From Thermovibrio sp. (lineage in GTDB: Bacteria; Aquificota; Aquificia; Desulfurobacteriales; Desulfurobacteriaceae), in NCBI GenBank assembly GCA_015488335.1, contig WFNZ01000018.1:1-38832 (forward strand): 38,832 nt of DNA, read 5' to 3'. The notes under the pieces are model-generated. The model searched no databases. It was not told where the DNA came from and saw only the letters and a program-made list of their open reading frames with translations. Positions 18,617 to 26,787 of this stretch are shown in pieces. The first letter of the stretch is position 1. Every line of letters begins with the position of its first letter. The position numbers and the translations under genes are program-made.

Positions 18617-19643
18617 GCTTAGATACAACTACCTGTGGGATACCTGGAGCGTTGTGGCTCCTGAAAGGGAGAGACGCCCACACGACTACCCTCCCCACAC
18701 CTACCCATCAAAGAGCGACCCGTCAAAGTGCCCCTTTGAGCCGGGGAAAGAATACCTCTCACCCCACGAGATATTTGCCCTGAGGGAACCGGGCACAGCC
18801 CCAGATACTCCCGGCTGGAAGGTAAGGGTAGTTCCCAACAAGTATCCCGCCTTCAGAATAGAGAACCCGGTTGAACCGTTTAGAGCTGGCATATACGATG
18901 CCGCCGGAGGCTTTGGAGCCCACGAAGTGGTTATAGACACCCCCGACCACTTTAAACACCCCCACAACTTTACCGTAGAGGAGATGAGAGATCTTCTCTA
19001 CGTTTACAGGGAGAGAATGAGGAGCCTTTACGGAGACAGCCGTATAAAATACGTATTAATCTTTAAAAACTACGGAAGGGAAGCTGGGGCTTCTCTAACC
19101 CATTCCCACTCACAGATAATTGCCACTCCCCGAATACCTAAACTGATTGATACCGTTGTTTCCCAGTCAAGGAAGTTCTTTAGGGAGAAAGGCCGCTGTT
19201 ACCTGTGTGATGAAATCGGTTACGAGCTCAACGAAACGGTTAGAGTTGTTTACGAGAACGAGAGGTTCGTTGTTTACTGCCCCTTTGCCTCACTGGTTCC
19301 TTTCCAGATCCGTATAGCTCCCAAGTATCACCAGTCCGACTTCTCTCAAATTTCAGACTCCGACCTCTATCTCCTTTCAGATGCCCTAAGAATGGCACTG
19401 AGAAAGCTCTACAAAACACTTGTCAACCCGCCCTACAACTTCTTCATTCACACGTCTCCTCCAGTCCGTCCCTTTCCCGAAAGACCCAACTACTTCTCCG
19501 GAATGGAGCTCTTCTTCCACTGGTATCTGGAAATAATGCCCCGAATTACAGTCCACGCAGGCTTTGAGCTGGGCAGCGGCTACGTGATCAACCCAACAAC
19601 GCCGGAAACGGCGGCAAGGTTTCTCAGAGAGGTGCTGCTATGA
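18609..19643 (+). CDS. galT: GalT-like hexose-1-phosphate nucleotidylyltransferase (HIT superfamily)
   Basis: The family swaps nucleotide between sugar phosphates through a histidine-nucleotide intermediate (classically UDP-glucose and galactose-1-phosphate). The 344-residue protein has [12 protein letters not shown] (160-171), with H167 the expected nucleophile in HSH where E. coli has HPH. Metal ligands partly differ: the N-terminal CxxC is CPFE (C41, E44), while a separate CYLC occurs at 197-200. [12 protein letters not shown] and PNKYPAF are also typical. No other galactose gene is present; it lies between a glucanotransferase and glgA. It could instead act as an ADP-glucose phosphorylase/adenylyltransferase, as a plant relative does. 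It overlaps the previous gene by 8 bases and glgA by 4 (ATGA). Confidence 0.85.
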   Translation: MSELRYNYLWDTWSVVAPERERRPHDYPPHTYPSKSDPSKCPFEPGKEYLSPHEIFALREPGTAPDTPGWKVRVVPNKYPAFRIENPVEPFRAGIYDAAGGFGAHEVVIDTPDHFKHPHNFTVEEMRDLLYVYRERMRSLYGDSRIKYVLIFKNYGREAGASLTHSHSQIIATPRIPKLIDTVVSQSRKFFREKGRCYLCDEIGYELNETVRVVYENERFVVYCPFASLVPFQIRIAPKYHQSDFSQISDSDLYLLSDALRMALRKLYKTLVNPPYNFFIHTSPPVRPFPERPNYFSGMELFFHWYLEIMPRITVHAGFELGSGYVINPTTPETAARFLREVLL

Positions 19644-21064
19644 GGGTTCTTTTCCTATCAAGTGAAATATACCCGTTTGCAAAAACCGGAGGACTTGCAG
19701 ACGTTTCAGCTTCACTCCCTAAAGCCCTCTCAGAGATAGGAGTTCACGTAAAGTCTGTAATGCCCCTCTACAGAACAGTTGATTTAGAGAAGTTCGGAAT
19801 TGTTCCCACAGGGAAGAAAGTTTCCGTTTCCGTCGGTGCAGGAAACTTTGATTTTGAGGTCTATAAGGTCTCAAACTCGGTTTCCCACTACTTCCTTAAG
19901 AACGACCACCTTTTTGGAAGGGACTACCTCTACGGAACCCCTGAGGGTGACTATCCTGATAACGACGTAAGGTTTGGAACTTTCTGCTGGGCAGTTGTTA
20001 AACTGATAGAAGAGGGGTTTTTCAAACCCGACGTTGTTCACGCCAACGACTGGCAGACTGCCCTTACGCCTGTCCTTATCAGTAAAAAGGGACTAAAAGT
20101 AAAAACACTTCAGACCATTCACAACCTGGCCTATCAGGGTATTTTCCCGAAAGAGGCCGTAGAAAGGTTGAGCCTTGGATGGGAACTTTTCAACATGGAG
20201 GCCCTTGAGTTCTGGGGCAAGGTCAACTTCCTGAAGGGTGGAATTATCTTCAGCGACGCGGTTAATACCGTAAGCCCCACCTACGCAAGAGAGATAACTA
20301 CACCCGAGTTTGGCTACGGCCTTGACGGTGTTCTAAAGAAGTACAGCTACAAACTTTTTGGAATACTCAACGGGATTGACTACGACGTCTGGAACCCTGA
20401 AACGGATCCCTACATCTACGTAAACTACAGTGAGAACACTGTTTCCAGAAAGGAGGAGAATAAACGGCTCTTTCTAAAGGAAACTGGGCTTTCAGGAGAG
20501 GAAAAACCCTTATTTATCTTTATAGGAAGATTTGCAAAGCAGAAAGGGATTGACCTGATTATGGAGTCTATGGAGGAGCTCCCCTCCCTTCCTGCAAACT
20601 TTGCCATTTTAGGAACTGGAGACACCGGTTACAACAGTTTCTTTAACTCCATAAAGGGTAAGTATCCCAACATTTTCGTTGAGGTTGCTTACGATGAACC
20701 TCTAAGCCGAAAGATGTACGCTTCGGCAGACTATCTCCTCATGCCCTCTCTATACGAGCCCTGCGGACTGAACCAGATGATTGCCATGAGGTATGGAACG
20801 CTGGTTGTTGCAAGGAAAACAGGAGGCCTTGCAGACACTGTTCGCGACGTTGACAAGCCGGGAGGTTATGGTTTCCTCTTTGAAGAGTTCTCTCCAGAGG
20901 CTTTCCTGAAAGCCGTAAAGAAGGCTGTAGACTTTTACTATAACAGCCGCAGCAGGTTTGCCCGTTTAAGACAGTTCGTTATGGGAATTGACTTCTCCTG
21001 GAACAATTCTGCCCTTAAGTATATGAGGCTTTACGAAAACCTGATTGAGGGGAAAGTGAAATGA
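19640..21064 (+). CDS. glgA: Glycogen synthase (GT5)
   Basis: Extends alpha-1,4-glucan chains from ADP-glucose (or UDP-glucose) in the cytoplasm. The 474-residue product is close to E. coli GlgA (477). It begins with [16 protein letters not shown], including the ADP-glucose-binding KTGGL at 15-19. [61 protein letters not shown] and [12 protein letters not shown] complete both GT-B halves. ATGA overlaps exist at both ends, so it is tightly coupled to the GalT-like gene before it and the DUF4912 gene after it. No frameshift or missing catalytic residue is seen. Whether ADP- or UDP-glucose is the donor matters here because no standard glgC is present in the window. Confidence 0.96.
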   Translation: MRVLFLSSEIYPFAKTGGLADVSASLPKALSEIGVHVKSVMPLYRTVDLEKFGIVPTGKKVSVSVGAGNFDFEVYKVSNSVSHYFLKNDHLFGRDYLYGTPEGDYPDNDVRFGTFCWAVVKLIEEGFFKPDVVHANDWQTALTPVLISKKGLKVKTLQTIHNLAYQGIFPKEAVERLSLGWELFNMEALEFWGKVNFLKGGIIFSDAVNTVSPTYAREITTPEFGYGLDGVLKKYSYKLFGILNGIDYDVWNPETDPYIYVNYSENTVSRKEENKRLFLKETGLSGEEKPLFIFIGRFAKQKGIDLIMESMEELPSLPANFAILGTGDTGYNSFFNSIKGKYPNIFVEVAYDEPLSRKMYASADYLLMPSLYEPCGLNQMIAMRYGTLVVARKTGGLADTVRDVDKPGGYGFLFEEFSPEAFLKAVKKAVDFYYNSRSRFARLRQFVMGIDFSWNNSALKYMRLYENLIEGKVK

Positions 21065-21657
21065 AATTGGAAATAAAGGTTGAAGACCTTGAAAAAATGA
21101 CAAAGAGGGAACTCTACCGGCTTGCGAAAGAGATAAACCTTAAAGGAAGGGGGAGGATGAGAAAGGGGGAGCTCCTTGAAGCTTTAAAGAGGGAGCTCCT
21201 TCTGGCCGAAAAGTCTGCCGTTGAGGAGCCCATTACGAGTAACGTCGTTCAGGCAGAGCCGATTGAAGAGAGAAAACCGGAGCCGGAAGAACTGCCGCTT
21301 CCAGCCTACAGAGAGGAGTTTATAACCCTCATTCCTGTAAACCCGGAGCTCTCTCTGGCGGTCTGGAACGTTCAGGGAGAGAAAGGCATTTTGCGGGTTT
21401 ACGTTGAGGGAGCTCCCGCCTTAGAAGTTCCCGTTGAGATAGGCTGGAAAAGGTACTACGTGAGAGTCAGAGCTCCCTTTAAAGAGTTAACTGCCGAACT
21501 CATCGTAAACGGTAAGACTTTCAGGTCAAATCCGATTGTTGCCCCTTCAGACGAAATTTCCATAGAGGTTTCCGAAGAGATGTCAGAGGAGCTCCTCCCC
21601 TCCATTCTCTCTTCCGGCTTTGAGGGAAGAGTTGGTTACGGGGGAAACAATGGTTAA
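21061..21657 (+). CDS. Rho_N/SAP-like plus DUF4912 protein
   Basis: 198 residues, no catalytic motif. Residues 1-46 form a helix-rich, charged Rho_N/SAP-like module ([19 protein letters not shown], then [11 protein letters not shown]). A Glu/Pro-rich linker spans about 50-80. Residues about 80-180 are beta-rich and match the DUF4912 pattern as I recall it ([17 protein letters not shown], then GWKRYYVRV and [14 protein letters not shown]). Function is unknown. The gene is wedged between glgA (ATGA overlap) and the GH57 branching enzyme (8-base overlap), so equal production with both is likely. I suggest a glycogen-granule or glucan-binding adaptor, possibly touching nucleic acid through Rho_N. 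The domain names rest on pattern recognition, not a search. Confidence 0.75.
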   Translation: MKLEIKVEDLEKMTKRELYRLAKEINLKGRGRMRKGELLEALKRELLLAEKSAVEEPITSNVVQAEPIEERKPEPEELPLPAYREEFITLIPVNPELSLAVWNVQGEKGILRVYVEGAPALEVPVEIGWKRYYVRVRAPFKELTAELIVNGKTFRSNPIVAPSDEISIEVSEEMSEELLPSILSSGFEGRVGYGGNNG

Positions 21658-23230
21658 AGGTTACTTCTACCTCTTCCTCCACCACCATCTCCCCTTTGTC
21701 AAACACCCTGAGTACAGCTACTTCCACGAGGAGCACTGGCTCTTTGAGGCCGTATCAGAAACATACATTCCCCTCCTCAAAACTTTTTACTCCCTTGCAG
21801 AAGAAGAAATGAACTTCAGGGTAACCCTCTCCCTTACTCCACCCCTCTGTGAGATGTTGAGAGACCCTCTCCTCCAGGAAAAATTTGAGGAATACCTTGA
21901 TAGAACCATTGAGCTTACAGAAAAGGAGATAAAGAGGACAGAAAAAGAGCCTGTTTTCAATGAGCTTGCCCGTTTCTACAACAGCCGGTTCAAATCTGTA
22001 AAGGAATTCTACACCTCTTTAGGTAGAGACCTTCTAAAAGCATACTCTGAGTTAGAATCTGCCGGCTTCATAGAGATAGTTACCTGCGGTGCCACCCATG
22101 GTCTCCTGCCGGCCCTTCAGGGAGTTGAAGAAGCTGTGAAAACACAGGTTAAAGTTGCCGTTAAAAACTACAGGAAACACTTTGGAAAAACCCCAAAAGG
22201 TATCTGGCTTCCTGAGTGCGGCTACTATCCGGGAGTTGAGAAGTTCCTTAAAGAATTCGGCATAGAGTTTTTCCTATTAGACTCCCACGGCCTACTCTAC
22301 GGAAAGCCTTTCCCAAAATTTGGGGTCTACTCCCCTGTCTGCACACCTTCAGGAAGGGTTGCCCTCGGCAGAGACCCTGAGTCTTCAAAACAGGTCTGGA
22401 GTGCTAAAGAGGGCTATCCGGGAGATCCTTGGTACAGGGATTTCTACAGGGATATCGGTTTTGACCTTCCCATTGACTACGTTAAACCTTACATAAACCC
22501 CGACGGTTCAAGAACCTACACGGGAATTAAGTACTACAGGATAACGGGAGACGTTGACCTTGGAGAGAAAGAACCCTACGTCAGAGAGAAAGCCCTTGAG
22601 AGGGTAAGGATTCACGCAGACCACTTCCACTTCTGCAGAGATAAACAGTCTGAGAACTTAAAGGAAGTTATGGGGAGGGAACCTCTAATAGTTGCTCCTT
22701 TTGACGCAGAGCTTTTCGGCCACTGGTGGTTTGAAGGTCCCGAGTTCCTCTACTACCTGTTTAAGGACTTCCAAGAATACGGAGTAATAAAGCCGGTTCT
22801 CCTGAGGGAATACCTTGAGAAATACCCGGAAAACCCTGAAACTCAGCCTGCAGTTTCCTCCTGGGGAGACAGGGGCTACTTTGACGTCTGGGTCAACGGA
22901 GATAACGACTGGATTTACTACCACCTTACAGGAATGGCCAAAACTCTGAGCAGACTGAAATCTACACTGAAAAAAACTCCAGAAAATACCAGAATTTTGA
23001 ACCAGATGTTGAGGGAGCTCCTCTTAGCCCAGAGCTCCGACTGGCCGTTCCTCATAACAACTAAAACGGCCAGAGCTTACGCAGAAAGACGGTTAAGAGA
23101 GCACATAAATAACTTCTCAAAGCTATTAAAGATGGTTGAAACGGGAAAGGTTGACTACAAAAAGCTTGAAGAAATTGAGAGGAAAAATTCAATTTTTCAG
23201 GAGCTTAACTTCTGGGAGGACTGGGGTTGA
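21650..23230 (+). CDS. GH57 1,4-alpha-glucan branching enzyme
   Basis: Creates alpha-1,6 branches in glycogen; this family replaces the GH13 enzyme GlgB in many thermophiles. The 526-residue product matches the size of the Thermus and Thermococcus enzymes. It shows FLHHHLPFVKHPEY near the start, TCGATHGLLPAL, GIWLPECGYYPG with nucleophile E189 (E183 in T. kodakarensis), and APFDAELFGHWWFEGP with acid/base D352 (D354 there). The C-terminal helical part includes AQSSDWPFLI. The true start is ATG 21650, five bases after a GGGGGA site; an in-frame ATG 30 bases earlier is disfavoured. It overlaps the DUF4912 gene by 8 bases and the next gene as TTGA. Branching rather than amylase activity is inferred from the architecture and from glgA nearby. 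Confidence 0.92.
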   Translation: MVKGYFYLFLHHHLPFVKHPEYSYFHEEHWLFEAVSETYIPLLKTFYSLAEEEMNFRVTLSLTPPLCEMLRDPLLQEKFEEYLDRTIELTEKEIKRTEKEPVFNELARFYNSRFKSVKEFYTSLGRDLLKAYSELESAGFIEIVTCGATHGLLPALQGVEEAVKTQVKVAVKNYRKHFGKTPKGIWLPECGYYPGVEKFLKEFGIEFFLLDSHGLLYGKPFPKFGVYSPVCTPSGRVALGRDPESSKQVWSAKEGYPGDPWYRDFYRDIGFDLPIDYVKPYINPDGSRTYTGIKYYRITGDVDLGEKEPYVREKALERVRIHADHFHFCRDKQSENLKEVMGREPLIVAPFDAELFGHWWFEGPEFLYYLFKDFQEYGVIKPVLLREYLEKYPENPETQPAVSSWGDRGYFDVWVNGDNDWIYYHLTGMAKTLSRLKSTLKKTPENTRILNQMLRELLLAQSSDWPFLITTKTARAYAERRLREHINNFSKLLKMVETGKVDYKKLEEIERKNSIFQELNFWEDWG

Positions 23231-24090
23231 GCCTGGGTATTGATATAGGCGGAACGTTCGTGAAGTTTACAGATGGAGAGAGGAACTGGAAGGAAAAAAC
23301 TCCAGAAAGCACAGAGGAGCTCCTCAATCTCATCTCAGAAGCGGTAATCCGTGAGAAAGCCCGCAGGGTGGGTATTGTCGTTGCCGGCCTTGTAGACGTG
23401 AAAAGAGGAGTTGTTACAGATTCTCCCAACCTCAAGTTCCTTAAAGATCTTCCCCTCAAAAGTGAAATTGAGAGGAGAACCGCCTCTACCGTTTCTATCG
23501 TAAACGACGCAACAGCTGCCGCCTACGGAGAATACAGCTTGGGGGTGGGAAGGGGGAGCTCCCTCTTCATCTGCCTTACTTTAGGAACGGGGCTTGGCGG
23601 TGGAGCCGTAATAGACGGAAAACCCCTCCTTGGAGCTTCAGGCTCTGCAATGGAAGTGGGCCACATGGTCGTTGAAAAGGGGGGCTGGCTCTGCCACTGC
23701 GGGAGGAGAGGATGTCTTGAGGCCTACGTTTCGTCTTACGGCCTTGAGCGGTTCTACCACATGGAAACAGGAGAGAGCATATCTTCATTTAAAGTGATAG
23801 AGCGAGCAAAAAAAGGGGAAAAAGCTGCTCTTAGAGCTCTCTCAGAAATGGCCTCTTATCTCTCGTTAGGCCTTATGAACCTTCTCCACCTTTTTAACCC
23901 CGACATTGTCGCCCTTTCAGGGGGAATTCCTACCCACTACCCTGAGCTTTTAGAGAAAGTTGAGAGAAAAACAAAGGAAATTGCCTTCCCTCAGCCTGCC
24001 AGAGATTTCTCACTGAAACTTGCCCGCTTGGGTGAGTTCAGCGGTGCCGTGGGAGCTCTCCTTATCGCCCGAAATCAACTGGTATACTAA
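23227..24090 (+). CDS. ROK-family glucokinase
   Basis: Phosphorylates glucose (probably) with ATP, returning glucose freed by the GH57 enzymes to glucose-6-phosphate. The 287 residues begin LGIDIGGTFVKF (ATP site), with VNDATAAAYGEY (catalytic D94), LGTGLGGGAVIDGK and the ROK zinc site: H146 with C156, C158 and C163 in LCHCGRRGCLEAY. There is no DNA-binding N-terminal domain, so it is a kinase and not a NagC/XylR-type repressor. The start is TTG, overlapping the previous stop as TTGA; the codons immediately after it already encode the conserved core, so no later start fits. It ends 25 bases before fabD. Sugar specificity (glucose versus mannose or fructose) is inferred from context. Confidence 0.88.
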   Translation: MSLGIDIGGTFVKFTDGERNWKEKTPESTEELLNLISEAVIREKARRVGIVVAGLVDVKRGVVTDSPNLKFLKDLPLKSEIERRTASTVSIVNDATAAAYGEYSLGVGRGSSLFICLTLGTGLGGGAVIDGKPLLGASGSAMEVGHMVVEKGGWLCHCGRRGCLEAYVSSYGLERFYHMETGESISSFKVIERAKKGEKAALRALSEMASYLSLGLMNLLHLFNPDIVALSGGIPTHYPELLEKVERKTKEIAFPQPARDFSLKLARLGEFSGAVGALLIARNQLVY

Positions 24091-24115
24091 AACAAAAGTT
24101 CCTGGAGGGTTTTCA

Positions 24116-25048
24116 ATGGCCGTTGCTTTTGTCTTTCCCGGTCAGGGCTCCCAGTATCCCGGTATGGGGAAAGAGGTTTACGAATCATTCCCAGAGGCAA
24201 GGGAGGTGTTTGAAGAGGCCTCTGAGGGAGCAGGAGTTGACCTTAAAAAACTCTGTTTTGAAGCTCCTGAATCTGAGCTTACCCTTACCTACAACGCCCA
24301 GCCTGCAATTTTTACGGTCAGCATGGCCGTTCTAAAGGTGATTGAAAGGGCTGGAATAAAAGAGAAACCTATTTTAGTTGCCGGCCACTCCTTGGGTGAG
24401 TTCTCAGCTGCCGGTTCTGTAAAGGTCTTCTCCGTTTCAGAGGGAGCTCTCCTTGTCAGGAAGCGGGGTGAGTTTATGCAGGAGGCAGTTCCTCCCGGAG
24501 TTGGTGGAATGACCGCCGTTATAGGAATTCCTGCAGAGACCGTTGATGAGATTCTGAAGACTGTAAAGAGCGGTTTTGTTCAGGTTGCAAACTACAACAC
24601 GCCGGAGCAGACTGTAATTTCAGGAGAGATAAGGGCTCTGGAAGAAGCCGAGGAGAAACTAAAAGAAGCTGGAGCTAAAAGAATTGTGCGCCTTGCCGTT
24701 TCAGCTCCTTTTCACTCAGAGCTTATGAAGCCGGCAGCCGAAAAGCTGAAAGAGCTGATGGAGAGTATGGAGTTCAGAGGGGCAGAGGTTCCGATACTCA
24801 ACAACGCCGACGTTGAGCTTATAAGGAAACCAGAGGAGATAAAGGACTCCTTCTATAGGCAGGTCTTCTCCCCCGTCCGGTGGGTTGAAGACGTTAGAAA
24901 GATGGCCGAGATGGGAGTTGACAGGGTTTACGAAATCGGCCCCAAGAACGTTTTAAGAGGTCTTATAAGGAAGATAGACAAGAACTTAAAGGTTTTAAGC
25001 GTTGAAAAACCGAAAGATATTGAAAAGGCTATAGAGGAGCTCTCCTGA
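24116..25048 (+). CDS. fabD: Malonyl-CoA:ACP transacylase
   Basis: Loads malonyl groups onto acyl carrier protein for fatty-acid synthesis. The 310-residue protein shows FPGQGSQYPGMG at 7-18, GHSLGEFSA with nucleophile S92, catalytic H200 in SAPFHSELM, and QVFSPVRWVEDV. The start is ATG 24116, with GGAGG seven bases upstream; the open frame runs further upstream into the glucokinase gene but without a ribosome site. It shares one base with the following gene (TGATG). No other fab gene is in view, so it is separated from the usual fatty-acid cluster. Call is secure. Confidence 0.95.
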   Translation: MAVAFVFPGQGSQYPGMGKEVYESFPEAREVFEEASEGAGVDLKKLCFEAPESELTLTYNAQPAIFTVSMAVLKVIERAGIKEKPILVAGHSLGEFSAAGSVKVFSVSEGALLVRKRGEFMQEAVPPGVGGMTAVIGIPAETVDEILKTVKSGFVQVANYNTPEQTVISGEIRALEEAEEKLKEAGAKRIVRLAVSAPFHSELMKPAAEKLKELMESMEFRGAEVPILNNADVELIRKPEEIKDSFYRQVFSPVRWVEDVRKMAEMGVDRVYEIGPKNVLRGLIRKIDKNLKVLSVEKPKDIEKAIEELS

Positions 25049-26778
25049 TGCTGAAGCTCAGCGAAACGGCACTTGAGATACTGAAGGCCCGCTACTTGAG
25101 GCCGGGAGAAACTCCAGAGGAGCTCTTTGAGAGGGTTGCAAGGGGAGTTGCACAGGCGGAGCTCCTCTACGGCCCCGTCTCAAAGGTGAGGGAGTGGGAG
25201 GAGAAGTTCCACACCCTTATGACCAGCCTTGACTTCCTTCCAAACTCTCCCACCCTCATGAACGCCGGAACCGAACTGGGCCAGCTTGCAGCCTGCTTCG
25301 TCCTTCCCGTTGAAGACTCCATAGAGGAGATATTTGACACCCTCTCCCTCATGGCCAAGATACAGAAAACCGGCGGAGGAACAGGGTTTTCGTTCTCTCA
25401 CTTAAGGCCGAAGGGAGACATCGTCCGCTCAACAAACGGAAAGGCCTCAGGCCCCGTCTCCTTTATGAGGGTCTTTGACTGCACAACAGATGCCATAAAG
25501 CAGGGAGGAAAACGGAGAGGAGCAAACATGGGCGTCCTCTCCTACAACCACCCAGACGTTGAAGAGTTCATAACTGCAAAGCTTGACAAGAAGAGCTTTC
25601 AGAACTTCAACATCTCAGTTGCCTGCGAAGACTCCTTCTTTGAAAAGGTTAAAACCGGCGGAGAAGTAGAGCTCATAAACCCGAGGAATGGAAAAGTCTG
25701 GAAAAGAGTAAGTGCAAAGGATCTCTTTGACCTTATAGCAAGATCCGCCTGGGAATGTGGAGACCCGGGAATCCTCTACATAGACGAGATAAACCGCCAC
25801 AACCCAACCCCTGAAATCGGAAAGATTGAGGCCACAAACCCCTGCGGTGAGGTTCCTCTCCTTCCCTACGAGGAGTGCAACTTAGGTTCAATAAACCTCT
25901 CCCACTTTGAGAAGAATGGCTCTGTTGACTGGGAAAGGCTGGGAGAAACCGTTGAGACGGCAGTCAGGTTCTTAGACTGCGTTATAGACGTCAACAAATA
26001 CCCCGACGAAAGAATAGAGAGAATGGCGAAGGGTAACAGGAAAATTGGCCTTGGGGTTATGGGCTGGGCGGAGCTCCTCATAAAACTGAAAATCCCCTAC
26101 AACTCCGAAGAAGCACTAAAACTTGCAGACAGACTTATGGCCTTCATAAACAGAAAAGCCTTTGAAACCTCCGTAAAGCTCGCAGAAGAAAAGGGAAGCT
26201 TCACCAACATAGAAAAGAGTATCTACAGGGGAAAAAAGGTAAGGAACGCAACCAGAACGAGCATAGCCCCAACGGGAACCATCAGCATGATAGCCGGAAC
26301 AACGCCCAGCATAGAGCCCCTCTTTGCCGTTGCTTACGTTAAACGGATCCTTGACGGTAAGCCGGCTGTTCAGATAGAGCCACTCTTCCTCAAGTACGCC
26401 GGAAATATCCTTTCAGATGAACAGCTCCTTGAAGTCCTTAAAACAGGGAGCATTCAGAACGTTCCCGGTATCCCAGATGAAGTAAAGAGGCTATTTGTAA
26501 CCGCTTTAGACGTTCCCCCTGAGTGGCACGTAAGGGTTCAGGCCACATTCCAGAAACATGTAGATAACGCCGTTTCTAAAACTGTAAACATGAGAGAGAG
26601 CGCAACCGTTGAAGACGTTAAACACGTTTTTCTCCTTGGCTATAAGCTCAAAGTTAAGGGAATTACCATCTTCCGCCAGGGTTCAAAAAAGGGCGTAATA
26701 GAGTTCGGTCTTAAATCTGTTAAGGGAATATCCCCAAAAGACCTGATAAGATTCCAGCCGTGCAGTTGTCAGCTTTAG
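25048..26778 (+). CDS. nrdJ: Adenosylcobalamin-dependent (class II) ribonucleotide reductase, minimal form
   Basis: Makes deoxyribonucleotides using coenzyme B12, with no need for oxygen. At 576 residues it is short for the family: no ATP-cone or long C-terminal extension. The barrel shows FLPNSPTLMNAG, redox C83 (AACFVLP), KTGGGTGFSFSHLRP, NPCGE at 264-268 with thiyl-radical C266 and E268, partner C277 (EECNLGS), and TRTSIAPTGTISMIAGTTPS. The C-terminal redox pair is CSC at 572-574, two residues before the end. There is no sign of class I radical-subunit partners or a class III glycyl loop. Lack of the ATP cone suggests no dATP activity control through that domain. It follows fabD directly (TGATG) and ends nine bases before the lipoprotein gene. 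Confidence 0.93.
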   Translation: MLKLSETALEILKARYLRPGETPEELFERVARGVAQAELLYGPVSKVREWEEKFHTLMTSLDFLPNSPTLMNAGTELGQLAACFVLPVEDSIEEIFDTLSLMAKIQKTGGGTGFSFSHLRPKGDIVRSTNGKASGPVSFMRVFDCTTDAIKQGGKRRGANMGVLSYNHPDVEEFITAKLDKKSFQNFNISVACEDSFFEKVKTGGEVELINPRNGKVWKRVSAKDLFDLIARSAWECGDPGILYIDEINRHNPTPEIGKIEATNPCGEVPLLPYEECNLGSINLSHFEKNGSVDWERLGETVETAVRFLDCVIDVNKYPDERIERMAKGNRKIGLGVMGWAELLIKLKIPYNSEEALKLADRLMAFINRKAFETSVKLAEEKGSFTNIEKSIYRGKKVRNATRTSIAPTGTISMIAGTTPSIEPLFAVAYVKRILDGKPAVQIEPLFLKYAGNILSDEQLLEVLKTGSIQNVPGIPDEVKRLFVTALDVPPEWHVRVQATFQKHVDNAVSKTVNMRESATVEDVKHVFLLGYKLKVKGITIFRQGSKKGVIEFGLKSVKGISPKDLIRFQPCSCQL

Positions 26779-26787
26779 GAGGTTTAC

